Assembly (NCBI GenBank): GCA_023411215.1
Contig: JAEYOY010000079.1
Coordinates: 1-64,000 of the forward strand
DNA length: 64,000 bases
Source of the DNA: Bacillota bacterium
GTDB lineage: Bacteria > Bacillota > Clostridia > Lachnospirales > Lachnospiraceae
Direction: 5' to 3'
Positions 51,641 through 60,474 of the stretch are shown piece by piece; positions within the stretch are counted from its first letter, which is position 1, and every line of letters begins with the position of its first letter. The translations under genes and the position numbers were made by a program. The notes beneath the pieces were generated by a model. It was not told where the DNA came from and searched no databases. It worked only from the letters and a program-made list of their open reading frames with translations.

Positions 51641-53326
51641 ATGTTAGCTATTAATGTTGAGAGGACTGCATCAAGAGGAATTGCGATTGGCAGTGCCTTT
51701 ATCGTCACGAGACCACAACTGAAGAAAGTATTTGCTTCGATCCCTGAGCAAGAGATTGGGAACCAGATTAAACGGTACGAAGAAGCGGTTGCTTGTGCTA
51801 CAAAGGACCTCGGTAGCCTTGCTGTTACCAATGCGATTTTCGGTGCACATCTGGAGATGGTGAAGGATATTGCACTCTATGATGGAGTTATAACAAAGAT
51901 AAAGAGTGATAAGCTATGTGCGGAAGCGGCTTTGGAAGCAACGGCGGCTGAATTTGTATTCATCTTCGAAAGCATGGAGGATGAGTATATGAGAGAACGG
52001 GCTGCCGATATTAAAGATGTCAGCCATCGTCTGATGTGCCATCTCCAGGGAGTGAAGAGTAATCCCTTCGAAGGACTTACAGGTGAGGTGATACTGATCG
52101 CCAAGGACTTAGCTCCCTCAGACACTGTGGCTTTGGACCTGACTCACATTAAGGGCTTTATTACTGAGGAGGGTGGAATCACAAGTCATGTATCCATCCT
52201 TGCGAAGGGACTTGGATTACCTGCACTGGTTGGTGTTGAGGGCATACTTAGTAAGGTTAAGCAGGATGATATTGTAATTATGGATGCACAGGAGGGACGA
52301 ATTCTGATCGAACCTGACGGAGCTGTCCTGGAGCAATATCGGATGTCGATAGAAGAACAACGAAGAAAACACGAAGAGCTGTCAAAGCTTAAATCCTTAC
52401 CGGCGATTAGCAGGGATGGAAGAAAAGTGCAGCTATGTGCCAATGTCGGAGGATTAAAGGATATAAAAAAAGCAATCGAGTATGGCATTGATGGTGTAGG
52501 ACTGTTCCGTAGTGAATTTCTTTATATGGATAATACCCATTTTCCGACGGAGGAAGAACAGTTTGCCGTGTATAAGGAAGCTGCAATCCTCTGTGGTAAG
52601 GAGCTAACCATAAGAACCTTAGATATCGGCGGAGATAAAGGTTTATCTTATTATGAATTTGATAAGGAGGAGAACCCTTTCCTGGGCTGGAGAGCAATTC
52701 GAATCTCCCTGGAACTTATAGAGGTATTCAAGACACAGCTTAAAGCGATTCTTCGAGCTAGTGTATTTGGTGAAGTACGAATTATGTTTCCGATGATCAT
52801 CTCTATAGAGGAGCTTCGTCAAGCCAAGGCAATTCTTGGGGAGTGTAAGAAGGAACTTCGGCAACAGAGTATCGACTTTTCTGAAGAGATAGAGGTTGGT
52901 ATGATGATTGAGACTCCCGCCTCTATTCTGATGGTAGAGGATTTTGCGGCAGAGGTTGACTTCTTCAGTATTGGTACCAATGATTTGACTCAGTACCTTC
53001 TGGCTGTTGACAGAGGGAATCAGAGGATCTCCAAATTGTACAACACCTTCCATCCTGCGGTACTCCGCAGTATTAAGCGTGTTATTGAAGCAGGACATAA
53101 CCACTCCATTAAGGTTGGCATGTGCGGTGAATTTGCCGGGGATGAGAAGGCAGTAAAGCTCCTGTTAGGCTTAGGGCTGGATGAGTTCAGTATGTCTGCC
53201 TCTGCCTTATGGAATACCAAGGATATTATTCGCGCCTCTTCCTATGAAGAGGCAAGACAGCTTGCCAAGGAGGCTTGCCTGAAGCAAACAATAACCGATA
53301 TATATCGCTTACTTGAAATTGATTGA
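51641..53326 (+). CDS. ptsI: PTS enzyme I (phosphoenolpyruvate-protein phosphotransferase)
   Basis: A 561-residue soluble enzyme. The phosphorylated His is H183 in GGITSHVSILAKG; the PEP-binding barrel has GVGLFRSEFLYM, GGDKGLSYY, FPMIISIEELR, MMIETPASILM, GTNDLTQYLLAVDRG and the active Cys in VGMCGEFAGD. It takes phosphate from phosphoenolpyruvate and loads HPr. Last gene of the locus, closed by a strong terminator at 53353. Confidence 0.95.
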   Translation: MLAINVERTASRGIAIGSAFIVTRPQLKKVFASIPEQEIGNQIKRYEEAVACATKDLGSLAVTNAIFGAHLEMVKDIALYDGVITKIKSDKLCAEAALEATAAEFVFIFESMEDEYMRERAADIKDVSHRLMCHLQGVKSNPFEGLTGEVILIAKDLAPSDTVALDLTHIKGFITEEGGITSHVSILAKGLGLPALVGVEGILSKVKQDDIVIMDAQEGRILIEPDGAVLEQYRMSIEEQRRKHEELSKLKSLPAISRDGRKVQLCANVGGLKDIKKAIEYGIDGVGLFRSEFLYMDNTHFPTEEEQFAVYKEAAILCGKELTIRTLDIGGDKGLSYYEFDKEENPFLGWRAIRISLELIEVFKTQLKAILRASVFGEVRIMFPMIISIEELRQAKAILGECKKELRQQSIDFSEEIEVGMMIETPASILMVEDFAAEVDFFSIGTNDLTQYLLAVDRGNQRISKLYNTFHPAVLRSIKRVIEAGHNHSIKVGMCGEFAGDEKAVKLLLGLGLDEFSMSASALWNTKDIIRASSYEEARQLAKEACLKQTITDIYRLLEID

Positions 53327-53352
53327 TAAAAACTTTCTTTTTAGTGTGTTCA

Positions 53353-53389
53353 ACGTAAAACAGCCGGGCTATTAGCCCGGCTGTTTTAC
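53353..53389 (+). terminator. Strong terminator after ptsI
   Basis: CGTAAAACAGCCGGGCTA (53353-53370) pairs perfectly with TAGCCCGGCTGTTTTACG (53372-53389). GC-rich core with flanking A and T runs, a classic intrinsic terminator ending the PTS operon. Confidence 0.9.
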
Positions 53390-53630
53390 GGTAGTGCCTG
53401 ACATAGGATTTGCTGGGGGAGGTTTCTTTCTACGTGTAGATGTGTAATTGTAACTTCAAGAAAAGGCTTTTCTTTATTATGAATGCTGATGTCTATTAAC
53501 TGCTAGTTAAAATTATTAACCTAAGTTAACTGCAAATCCATTGTAATGCTATCAATCATGATCTACAATAGCGTTAAGAATTGGAACTGAAAATAAGCCA
53601 TAGGAAAGAGATATGGAAAAGGAGTTAAGA
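53390..53630. promoter_or_regulatory. Promoter region with TTAACTGC repeats
   Basis: TTAACTGC occurs at 53496-53503 and 53526-53533, with further TTAA half sites (TAGTTAA, ATTAAC) between. The cluster lies about 100 bases before the XRE-type regulator gene and may be its own operator. No other feature is seen here. Confidence 0.35.
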
Positions 53631-54734
53631 ATGAAGGAGATTAAGATTGGTTCTATCATAGCAGCCAAGAGGAAGGAACGGGGAATTACGCAAGAGGAGT
53701 TGGCAAATCATCTGGGAGTGTCAAAACCGGCTGTATCAAAATGGGAGTCCGAACAGAGTTATCCTGATATTCTGTTGCTGCCGATACTTGCCTCCTATTT
53801 TGACATTACGGTGGATCAACTGATCGGATATGAGCCACAGATGAATAAGGAGGATATCAGAAAGTTATGCTATCGATTGACACAGGCCTTTACAAAGGAG
53901 CCCTTTGATAAGGTGTATAGTGAATGCGAGGATTATCTGAGGAAATATTTCTCTTGCTGGCAACTACAGTTTCAGATCGGTACAATGCTGATCAATCATT
54001 GTCATCTAGCCGGTTCCATGGAACAAACGACTAAGATACTGGAAGAGGCATTGGCACTATTTGTGAGGATTGAGAAGTCCTGTGAGGAAGCCCATCTGGC
54101 AAAGCTGTCCATTCAGATGCAAGCAGTCTGCCATATGAGTCTGGGAAGGCCGCAGGAAGCAATTGATTTAATGGAGAAACAGACTGCACCTCTGATGAGC
54201 CCGGAAAGTATTCTGGTGAGGGCATATCAGATGAAGGGTGACCGAGCGAAGGCCATCGAATATCTTCAGGGTTATACCTATGTGAATCTGGTGACGATGC
54301 TGGGCGCAGTTCCGGAATATTTTTCACTATATGCGGATCAACCGGAACGGATGGATGAATATTATCATATCTTCTTGACTATGAGCCAGTTGTTCCAGCT
54401 TGAGGAGCTATCTCCGGCAGCACTGATCAATATTTATCTGAGCGGAGCGATGGCCTATGCCAAGCAGGGGAATAAGGAGAAGGCGATTGATATTCTGGAG
54501 GCTTATACCGAGCTGATTCTTAAGCTGGATAAGGAGACAATCACTCTTCATGGCAATCGTATTTTTGATGCGCTGGAGGGGTATTTTACTGATGTGGATG
54601 CAGAGACGGATGCGCCAAGGGGGATGGAACTCATTCGAAAGGATATGAGGACCAGTATCTTGTCTAATCCGGCATTTGCAGGTCTGGAGGGTGAGGAACG
54701 TTTCCTGTATATTAAGAGAAAATTAGAGAGATAG
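53631..54734 (+). CDS. XRE-family regulator with TPR-like C-terminus
   Basis: A 367-residue protein; start at the ATG after AAAAGGAG (an in-frame ATG at 53613 is less well placed). The helix-turn-helix is at about residues 5-60 (IAAKRKERGITQEELANHLGVSKPAVSKWESEQSYPDILLLPILASYF). The rest, about 80-340, is helical with pair-wise repeats resembling tetratricopeptide units, as in peptide-sensing regulators. It may respond to a small ligand or partner protein. Target genes are unknown; the next downstream locus is decayed. Confidence 0.82.
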   Translation: MKEIKIGSIIAAKRKERGITQEELANHLGVSKPAVSKWESEQSYPDILLLPILASYFDITVDQLIGYEPQMNKEDIRKLCYRLTQAFTKEPFDKVYSECEDYLRKYFSCWQLQFQIGTMLINHCHLAGSMEQTTKILEEALALFVRIEKSCEEAHLAKLSIQMQAVCHMSLGRPQEAIDLMEKQTAPLMSPESILVRAYQMKGDRAKAIEYLQGYTYVNLVTMLGAVPEYFSLYADQPERMDEYYHIFLTMSQLFQLEELSPAALINIYLSGAMAYAKQGNKEKAIDILEAYTELILKLDKETITLHGNRIFDALEGYFTDVDAETDAPRGMELIRKDMRTSILSNPAFAGLEGEERFLYIKRKLER

Positions 54735-54743
54735 CTTATATTG

Positions 54744-54966
54744 ATGGCAAAGGAGGAATAGAAATGGATTCCCACTGGCTAAGCTTATGCCGGATATATT
54801 TGCGGGTATTGAGATGCAGGGTGTGCAGATTATCATGCCGGAGCCGACGATCTTGGATGCTTATAGTTAGTTCTTCAAGAATCTGACGAAGTATAATCCG
54901 ATCACCCTCGCCTCTAAGAATGTGGCACTTTTGTCCGGCACGGTGGCTATAAAGGAGATGTTGTAA
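54744..54966 (+). pseudogene. Decayed gene fragment
   Basis: After the XRE gene a GGAGG site at 54752-54756 precedes short broken frames. In the frame 54781-54966 one reads MPDIFAGIEMQGVQIIMPEP, then TILDAYS, an in-frame TAG at 54868, and then FFKNLTKYNPITLASKNVA to a TAA at 54964. This looks like a protein C-terminus with a premature stop and a lost start. I do not recognise the family. The TAA lies at the edge of a large palindrome. Confidence 0.5.
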
Positions 54967-55083
54967 AAGTTTAATAAAACAGAAGACAAGGACAATATGC
55001 ATCCCATAACCGAAGGATGCTCGCTTGGCGAGCTTCCTTCGGTTATGGGATGAAGTTGTTCTTGTCTTCGTTAAATTTTACAA
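54961..55083. repeat. 123-bp imperfect palindrome
   Basis: Arms of about 50 bases start TTGTAAAA and end TTTTACAA, with internal pairs GAAGACAAGGACAA / TTGTTCTTGTCTTC and CATCCCATAACCGAAGG / CCTTCGGTTATGGGATG. It sits inside a decayed locus, and part of the right flank (CCTTGTTCTTC) recalls the repeated terminators near 28.1 and 30.7 kb. It may be a small palindromic mobile repeat rather than a terminator. Confidence 0.6.
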
Positions 55084-55228
55084 CAACCCCTTGTTCTTCT
55101 CCGTTTTCTATACTTTTTATGAATTTCTAAAAACCGTGGATAAGTCGGACAATGCTATGAAAGAATATCGTCATATGAATCAGCCTCCTCTTGATTATTA
55201 TTTTCTTAATTTGGCTTATCATTTGTAA
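55084..55228 (+). pseudogene. Second decayed gene fragment
   Basis: In the frame ending with TAA at 55226-55228 one reads NNPLFFSVFYTFYEFLKTVD followed by NAMKEYRHMNQPPLDYYFLN and LAYHL. It has the look of a genuine protein C-terminus but is fused upstream to the palindrome and has no start. Family not recognised. It may be the remainder of the same gene as the fragment at 54744, or of another. Confidence 0.4.
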
Positions 55229-55347
55229 TATATATAAGCCAATTATATGGAAATAATTGTAAAAATCAAGAGTAAAGCTGATATTCGGTCAAATCTTGTC
55301 CATAAACGGTAATCATAGTTTGCTGTGCTTCTGCATATAGTGATACT

Positions 55348-56655
55348 TTATGTGATTTTCATCATCACACGGACCGTAACACTATCCAAATCATCCTTGA
55401 TCTGTAACTCACCTTCGTATTTCGTAATGACTTCCTTAATATTCTGTATTCCAAAGCCATGATTTCTTTTGTCCGCTTTTGTGGTTAACATCTTTTCGTC
55501 AAGCTTCCCCCGGTCTGTCACTGTCGGGTTCTTGACAATGAATTCTAGGTACTTGCTTCCCGAACGAATCTCAACAAGTATGTCCTTATCGGAAGCGGAA
55601 ATCACCTTAATGGCTGCTTCGTAAGCATTTGACATCAGGTTAGATACAATGGTGCTCAGGTGCATCATCGGTATGTTGAGCTCTTGCAGGATCCTTCCCT
55701 TTACATGTATTATTACATGCTCCTCCTTGCCCTTATTCACATAGTAATTAATGATGGCGTTGATAATATCATTACCGGTATCATAAATGCTGGCTATTTT
55801 GTCTAAACTGTGATGAATATCCTGGATATAGCTTTTTGCATCCTCTGGCTTTCCTGTTTCTAGTAACTCTTCAATACAGATAATATGATTTCTAATGTCA
55901 TGACGAAATTTCTTGGTATCTTCCTCCTGATTAAGAAGGGTTTTGTAATAATCGATTTGCTTTTCGTTATATTCTTCTCTAAGCTTATTTAAGCTCTTGT
56001 ACTGCTCCCTTGAATAAAATAAAATAATCAAAGTAATGCAAACAATCTGAAATAGAATTGATAATACAATCATTGCCGCATAAGTTAATCCAGGTTTTTC
56101 TGGAATACCACCCTCATAAATCATATAAGTCAGTGTATTAATATATGCGATAAGTGCAGCACTACTTAAGAATAGAAACATAACAGTATTTGATAAATGA
56201 TTGTAATTTAATATATGAAGCATTCCGCAATGCTTCATCATAATCCAGAAGGATGCCAGGATTATGATGAGAATGATATTGCATATACATTGTTGAAGTA
56301 AAGCGCCTATAGCAACTGTTTCTTCTATCTGGTAAAAGTGAGTTATTATTGGTATAAAGAGGTTATCCCAGGTTACTGTTACTACGGATATACATATAAA
56401 GGTTTTTAATAGAAGCTTGAATTTTTCTTGATACAGACATAATATGGTAATTAAATTGATTAAAATGATGAAACCAGATAGAAACAAGGTACTAAGTGTT
56501 GGAATAAAATAAAGCAGGCAAAAAGCCATAGAAGTAAATAACATAAGAACGTATTTATATATGCCCTTACGATATCGAAAACCTAGTAAATTATGGAAAA
56601 TAAGAATAAACTTTAATATTTCTGTAGCTATAGTTAAAAGATAAATACCAATCAT
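55348..56655 (-). CDS. Sensor histidine kinase, AgrC/GHKL type
   Basis: A 435-residue membrane kinase. The N-terminal part (about 1-215) has six to seven hydrophobic segments, as in peptide-pheromone receptors of the AgrC class. The phospho-acceptor is H252 in KKFRHDIRNH; the ATPase domain has the N box SNLMSNAYEAA (about 335-345) and the G motif NHGFGIQNIKEV (about 397-408). It lies 78 bases downstream of its LytTR response regulator. No pheromone precursor gene (AgrD-like) or AgrB peptidase is seen nearby, so the signal is unknown. Confidence 0.88.
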   Translation of the reverse strand: MIGIYLLTIATEILKFILIFHNLLGFRYRKGIYKYVLMLFTSMAFCLLYFIPTLSTLFLSGFIILINLITILCLYQEKFKLLLKTFICISVVTVTWDNLFIPIITHFYQIEETVAIGALLQQCICNIILIIILASFWIMMKHCGMLHILNYNHLSNTVMFLFLSSAALIAYINTLTYMIYEGGIPEKPGLTYAAMIVLSILFQIVCITLIILFYSREQYKSLNKLREEYNEKQIDYYKTLLNQEEDTKKFRHDIRNHIICIEELLETGKPEDAKSYIQDIHHSLDKIASIYDTGNDIINAIINYYVNKGKEEHVIIHVKGRILQELNIPMMHLSTIVSNLMSNAYEAAIKVISASDKDILVEIRSGSKYLEFIVKNPTVTDRGKLDEKMLTTKADKRNHGFGIQNIKEVITKYEGELQIKDDLDSVTVRVMMKIT

Positions 56656-56733
56656 ACATTCACCCCCATGTACGTATTATGGTTATATCTAATATTGACA
56701 TGCCTCATGCGACCCGTTATATAATGCCTTACT

Positions 56734-57426
56734 TTAATGCGAGACATTATAGTTCATAAATACCTCACGCAGCTGAGCATATTTTCTTCTGGAGACCTCA
56801 ATAACATCTCCGTTTTTCAATTTGATTCGATCAGACAAATCCTCGATCTGACTGATGTTAACCAAGTGTTTCTTATGGCAACGAAAAAAAAGTTTTGGGT
56901 CCAGCTGCTCTTCCCAGGTTATAAGACTGTTATCACTTCGGTATGTATTCTTAGCGGTCCATACCTCAGTATAGCCCTGCTGTGCTGAGACGTACAGAAT
57001 ACTTTTTATATTGATGGTTACATCGACTCCCTCCTTTCTTAATGTGATGATCCTCCTTCCGAGAACCTCTGCAACTGCATCATTCATATATTCGGTGAAC
57101 TCATCCCTATGGATTGGCTTCGTCATGAAGCGGTATGCGTTCACTTTATATCCATCTTTAAATCGTCGTACATGGCTGGTAACTAGTATTACTAGGATAT
57201 CCGGGTTCCTATGGTGAAGCTGTCTGGTAGTAATAATCCCATCAATTTGATCCATTTCTATATCCATTAATATGATATGAAGTTCCCCTGAGTAGGCTAA
57301 TAGGTCCTCGCCGGAAGCAAAGGTTATAATATCAAAATCAATTGACTTCTGCTTGCTGTATTCCTGTAATAAACGGACCGTTATATTTCGGATTATCTTA
57401 TCATCGTCGCATACGGCAATTCTCAC
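56734..57426 (-). CDS. LytTR-family response regulator
   Basis: A 230-residue regulator starting at GTG 57426 with an AAGGAGG site. The receiver domain (1-120) has the acidic pocket VCDDD, phospho-acceptor D55 in LMDIEMDQ and Lys in MTKPI. The LytTR DNA-binding domain is at about 128-228 (LRKEGVDVTINIKSILYVSA, RCHKKHLVNISQI). It should be phosphorylated by the kinase encoded next and regulate behaviours such as bacteriocin, biofilm or surface gene expression; targets are unknown. Confidence 0.9.
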   Translation of the reverse strand: MRIAVCDDDKIIRNITVRLLQEYSKQKSIDFDIITFASGEDLLAYSGELHIILMDIEMDQIDGIITTRQLHHRNPDILVILVTSHVRRFKDGYKVNAYRFMTKPIHRDEFTEYMNDAVAEVLGRRIITLRKEGVDVTINIKSILYVSAQQGYTEVWTAKNTYRSDNSLITWEEQLDPKLFFRCHKKHLVNISQIEDLSDRIKLKNGDVIEVSRRKYAQLREVFMNYNVSH

Positions 57427-57471
57427 AGCCGACTTCCTCCTTAAGTATCAGTAATTACAATAGTTGACAAT

Positions 57472-57500
57472 ATTATACAGTAATGTTGTACAAATAGCAA
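57472..57500 (-). promoter_or_regulatory. Promoter of the LytTR two-component operon
   Basis: On the minus strand, TTGCTA (57500-57495) and a perfect TATAAT (57477-57472) are 17 bases apart. The predicted start near 57465 gives a leader of about 40 bases before the GTG at 57426. Confidence 0.65.
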
Positions 57501-57563
57501 TAAAAATTCCAAAAAAAGGAAGATGAGGTTTCCTATTAAGGACGAACTCCAATTAAAGGAAGA

Positions 57564-57615
57564 TACCCTCAAAAAAGCAAAACCTGTGGGGGCAGATTTT
57601 GCTTTTTTGAGGGTA
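57564..57615. terminator. Orphan 19-bp perfect hairpin
   Basis: TACCCTCAAAAAAGCAAAA (57564-57582) pairs perfectly with its complement at 57597-57615 round a 14-base loop. The T-rich arm would allow termination on either strand, but it lies between two divergent genes where no known transcript ends. A small RNA ending here is possible. Confidence 0.5.
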
Positions 57616-58071
57616 AACTATATATACAGAGGAGAATAGATTGAAAAATCAAAGGTTTTTCAATCGGCAAATTTGTGCTGCTGCCAAAATTCACAGTCTT
57701 TGGCAGCATGTAGGATTAGTAGACTATTCTTAATGGAGAGTGTGGTAAATATATAATTCACTTATATACTCACCCATAATATAATATTATTCGTAGTATA
57801 TGGCAAACTTTGTCGTCACAAACGGTCATTATTAATCCTCGAACGGTAAAATAGCTTATTTTTCGATAGAAAATTCGCTGTTTCTGTGTTAGAATCTGAG
57901 ATGAAAACGAATATTAGCTATGAGTAATCGGGTAAACTAACAGCTTATTAATGCTCATTCGCTTAAATTCCAGACACATAGAATGACTGCGATGCTGATA
58001 TTTTTGGAATTAATAAAAGCCTGCTGCAAGTCGGCTTTCATAAATATTAAGAGTTGAAAGGAAATGAAAGA

Positions 58072-58605
58072 ATGAATAATATTTGGCATGATATAAATCC
58101 GGATCGAATTCAAGCCCATGATTTTGTTGCAGTTGTCGAGATATCCAAGGGTAGTAAGAAGAAATATGAATTGGATAAAGAGACAGGATATATTATACTG
58201 GACCGTATTCTTTATACCTCCACGCATTATCCTGCTAATTACGGCTTTATTCCCAGAACCTACGGTGATGATAAAGATCCTTTGGACGTTCTTGTGCTCT
58301 GCTCGGAATCACTTGAGCCTCTGACCCTTGTTCGCTGTTATCCGATTGGTGTCATGAATATGATCGATAATGGGATGGGTGATGAGAAAATTATTGCGAT
58401 ACCTTATAACGATCCAATGTTTAACATATATAAGAACATTGATGAGCTACCGCCCCATGTGTTTAATGAAATGAGACACTTCTTTAGCGTGTATAAGGAA
58501 CTGGAGCAAAAAGAGACAGCAGTTAACGAATTTGGCGGGCCGGAGGAAGCCGTAAGAATCATTGATCATTGCATCGGGAACTATGCCGAATTATTTATAA
58601 AATAA
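58072..58605 (+). CDS. ppa: Inorganic pyrophosphatase (family I)
   Basis: A 177-residue soluble enzyme; start at ATG 58072 with AAAGGAAA. Family I signatures are present: EISKGSKKKYELDKETG (about 23-39), HYPANYGFIPRTYGDDKDPLDVLVL (about 53-77, holding the catalytic Tyr and the Asp metal ligands) and a C-terminal HFFSVYKELE. It hydrolyses pyrophosphate to two phosphates, pulling biosynthetic reactions forward. Many Clostridia use membrane or family II enzymes, so a family I enzyme is worth noting but not rare. Confidence 0.93.
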   Translation: MNNIWHDINPDRIQAHDFVAVVEISKGSKKKYELDKETGYIILDRILYTSTHYPANYGFIPRTYGDDKDPLDVLVLCSESLEPLTLVRCYPIGVMNMIDNGMGDEKIIAIPYNDPMFNIYKNIDELPPHVFNEMRHFFSVYKELEQKETAVNEFGGPEEAVRIIDHCIGNYAELFIK

Positions 58606-58683
58606 TATATCTGGATAAAATAGCCTCATACTAAAAACATTGTCAATTATCTGTAAATGTATTACAATAGAGTTGGAAATGTT

Positions 58684-58716
58684 TGTTGGCAATACGCTTT
58701 CGCTTGGATAAAGTAC
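58684..58716. repeat. Possible truncated copy of the palindromic element
   Basis: CGCTTTCGCTTGGAT within this stretch is identical to part of copy B (near 45991), with similar bases on both sides for about 30 bases. The similarity stops there and no terminal repeat is found, so this may be a relic or a chance match. Confidence 0.3.
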
Positions 58717-58774
58717 GCCTTTATCAATCTTTCAAGCTTAATTGTCGCTCAGCAAGTAAACAGATACATTCGTT

Positions 58775-59335
58775 ATGAAAGGCGTGGTTATTAGAGTGAA
58801 ACAGTTAACAACACAGAGGTTATTCATTCGTAGCTTTACGAAAAATGATTGGAAGGATCTCTATGAGTATCTTTCTGATGAGAGGGTAATACGCTATGAA
58901 CCCTATGAGATTTTTAGCGAGGAGCAGTGCAAGCATGAAGCGATCCAAAGATCGAAAAATGAGGCTTTCTTAGCGGTTTGCTTAAAGGAGTCCAATAAGG
59001 TGATCGGCAATCTGTACTTCTCGGAACAGGATTTTAACACTTGGGAGCTTGGCTATGTCTTCAATCACAACTATCAAGGTGTAGGGTATGCGACAGAAAG
59101 TGCCGCAGAGGTATTGAGAGAAGCCTTTGATAATCTTGGTGCCAGAAGGATCATCGCAATGTGCAATCCGGATAATACAGCTTCCTGGAGGCTGTTGGAG
59201 CGACTCGGCATGAGGAGAGAGGGGAATCTGATTAAGAATATATACTTTAAGAAGAATGAAGAAGGGGACCCGATCTGGCAGGATACCTATGAATATGCCA
59301 TTCTGGAAGAGGAATGGAGAGAGAAGAACAAATAA
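58775..59335 (+). CDS. GNAT acetyltransferase
   Basis: A 186-residue acetyltransferase. The acetyl-CoA binding region is LGYVFNHNYQGVGYATESAAEVL at about residues 90-112 and the C-terminal motif is IIAMCNPDNTASWRLLERLGMRREG (about 126-150), typical of RimJ/RimL-type enzymes. The ATG at 58775 has no clear ribosome site; a GTG at 58796 (VKQLTTQRLFIRSF) after GAAAGG may be the true start. It probably acetylates a small amine or peptide; substrate unknown. Only remotely similar to the GNAT at 524. Confidence 0.83.
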   Translation: MKGVVIRVKQLTTQRLFIRSFTKNDWKDLYEYLSDERVIRYEPYEIFSEEQCKHEAIQRSKNEAFLAVCLKESNKVIGNLYFSEQDFNTWELGYVFNHNYQGVGYATESAAEVLREAFDNLGARRIIAMCNPDNTASWRLLERLGMRREGNLIKNIYFKKNEEGDPIWQDTYEYAILEEEWREKNK

Positions 59336-59356
59336 TCCTACATATATGATTCGATA

Positions 59357-59423
59357 ACACCCATACAGAAGGCTTTCTTGCATTACCACTTTAGGTAATG
59401 ATCAAGCTAAACTGTATGGGTGT
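59357..59423. terminator. Bidirectional terminator
   Basis: ACACCCATACAG (59357-59368) pairs with CTGTATGGGTGT (59412-59423), enclosing a second stem ATTACC/GGTAAT. It lies between the convergent GNAT and HAAS-type genes. Confidence 0.75.
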
Positions 59424-59499
59424 TCCTTAAATCATGACAATATATTGGAGAAATCTATATAGTAACTTGCTATTAGCCGATCAGGGAAGTAGAGTGTTC

Positions 59500-60474
59500 T
59501 TAATTTGCATCCTTATCGGTAACTATGCTGTATACGGCGGAGAACATACCAAATAGAATTCCGGTAATTGGGAATACTACCCACGCGATATACCACAGAT
59601 TATATACTAAGCCGCAGAATAGGAATACGACTACTGCAAGAGGCCATACAAAGGCGGCAACCGCACCAATCACCTTATCCTCTTTCCTTTTCTTAGGAGC
59701 ACTATCGCCTATCTGTAACAACTTTTCATAGCTCTCACGTACCGTACCGGAGGAGATGAATAGGAAGACTGCGATTGCGATGATAACAAGGAGGACGGAA
59801 ACGCCGTATTCGGTTGCCTCATCGCTGATCATAGAGGAAAGAAATAAACTGACCGGAGATATGATACATAGGCACACTCCGACTATGATACAGAGGTAGA
59901 AGGTGGGAGTGAAGGCTTCATGTCTTTTCTTTAGATCAGCAGCCACGCCCATAGGTAACCGGACTCCATCCTCCATGAATTTGTAACGTTCAAAATTCAT
60001 GCCAGAGAAGATGAAGATACTGACTGCGGTAGCAATTAGCAGGAACAGTATGACCAGACCGGGAATATAGGCTGTATCTCCCATAAGCGAAGTAAATATC
60101 ACACCATTCTCTACTAGGACAGAAAGAAGGATAAATAGAGCGGGAGCTAATATACATAAAAATGTTCCGATACCGATCTGTAAACCCATGACCTTCTTTA
60201 CCTTTAGATATTCTTCAACTTCATGTTGTGTCACTAAAGGTTGTGATGGTATTTCCTCATTCTTTGAGAAGCCAAGTTCACTGATTAATTCATCAATATT
60301 ACCAAACTCTGAGATTACGATGCCGATCGCTTCGTTCTCTGACTTCCCCTGACGCTTTAATTCATTATACTTATCCTCCATATTCGAGAGGATGTTGTTC
60401 TTTAATTCGTTCACCTTTGCTGTCCCTTGCAGGCTGGCGAATATATTATCCAAATAGTTCTTGATCGTATCCAT
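59500..60474 (-). CDS. Membrane protein with HAAS / permease-prefix domain
   Basis: A 324-residue protein. Its ATG shares one base with the stop of the PadR gene (TAATG) and its AAGGAG site lies inside padR, so the two are translationally coupled. The first 75 residues form the helical HAAS-type domain (NELKNNILSNMEDKYNELKRQGKSENEAIGIVISEFG). The rest has about six membrane segments arranged in similar pairs (about 105-125, 140-162, 195-215, 228-248, 275-295, 300-320). PadR plus HAAS membrane protein pairs are common in Firmicutes and seem to respond to envelope stress; the biochemical role is not known. Confidence 0.8.
   Translation of the reverse strand: MDTIKNYLDNIFASLQGTAKVNELKNNILSNMEDKYNELKRQGKSENEAIGIVISEFGNIDELISELGFSKNEEIPSQPLVTQHEVEEYLKVKKVMGLQIGIGTFLCILAPALFILLSVLVENGVIFTSLMGDTAYIPGLVILFLLIATAVSIFIFSGMNFERYKFMEDGVRLPMGVAADLKKRHEAFTPTFYLCIIVGVCLCIISPVSLFLSSMISDEATEYGVSVLLVIIAIAVFLFISSGTVRESYEKLLQIGDSAPKKRKEDKVIGAVAAFVWPLAVVVFLFCGLVYNLWYIAWVVFPITGILFGMFSAVYSIVTDKDAN

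Larger units (their letters stand above)
57427..58071. other. Long intergenic region between divergent genes
   Basis: About 645 bases between the response regulator and pyrophosphatase genes. It holds the promoter at 57472-57500, a perfect terminator-like hairpin at 57564-57615 that follows no annotated gene, and a small stem AAAGCC/GGCTTT near 58016-58040 just before the pyrophosphatase ribosome site. No convincing protein-coding frame is visible. Confidence 0.45.

Noticed and set aside
54868..54870. In-frame TAG that might be read as pyrrolysine
   Set aside because: The surrounding fragment has no start and is clearly decayed; nothing nearby suggests amber suppression.
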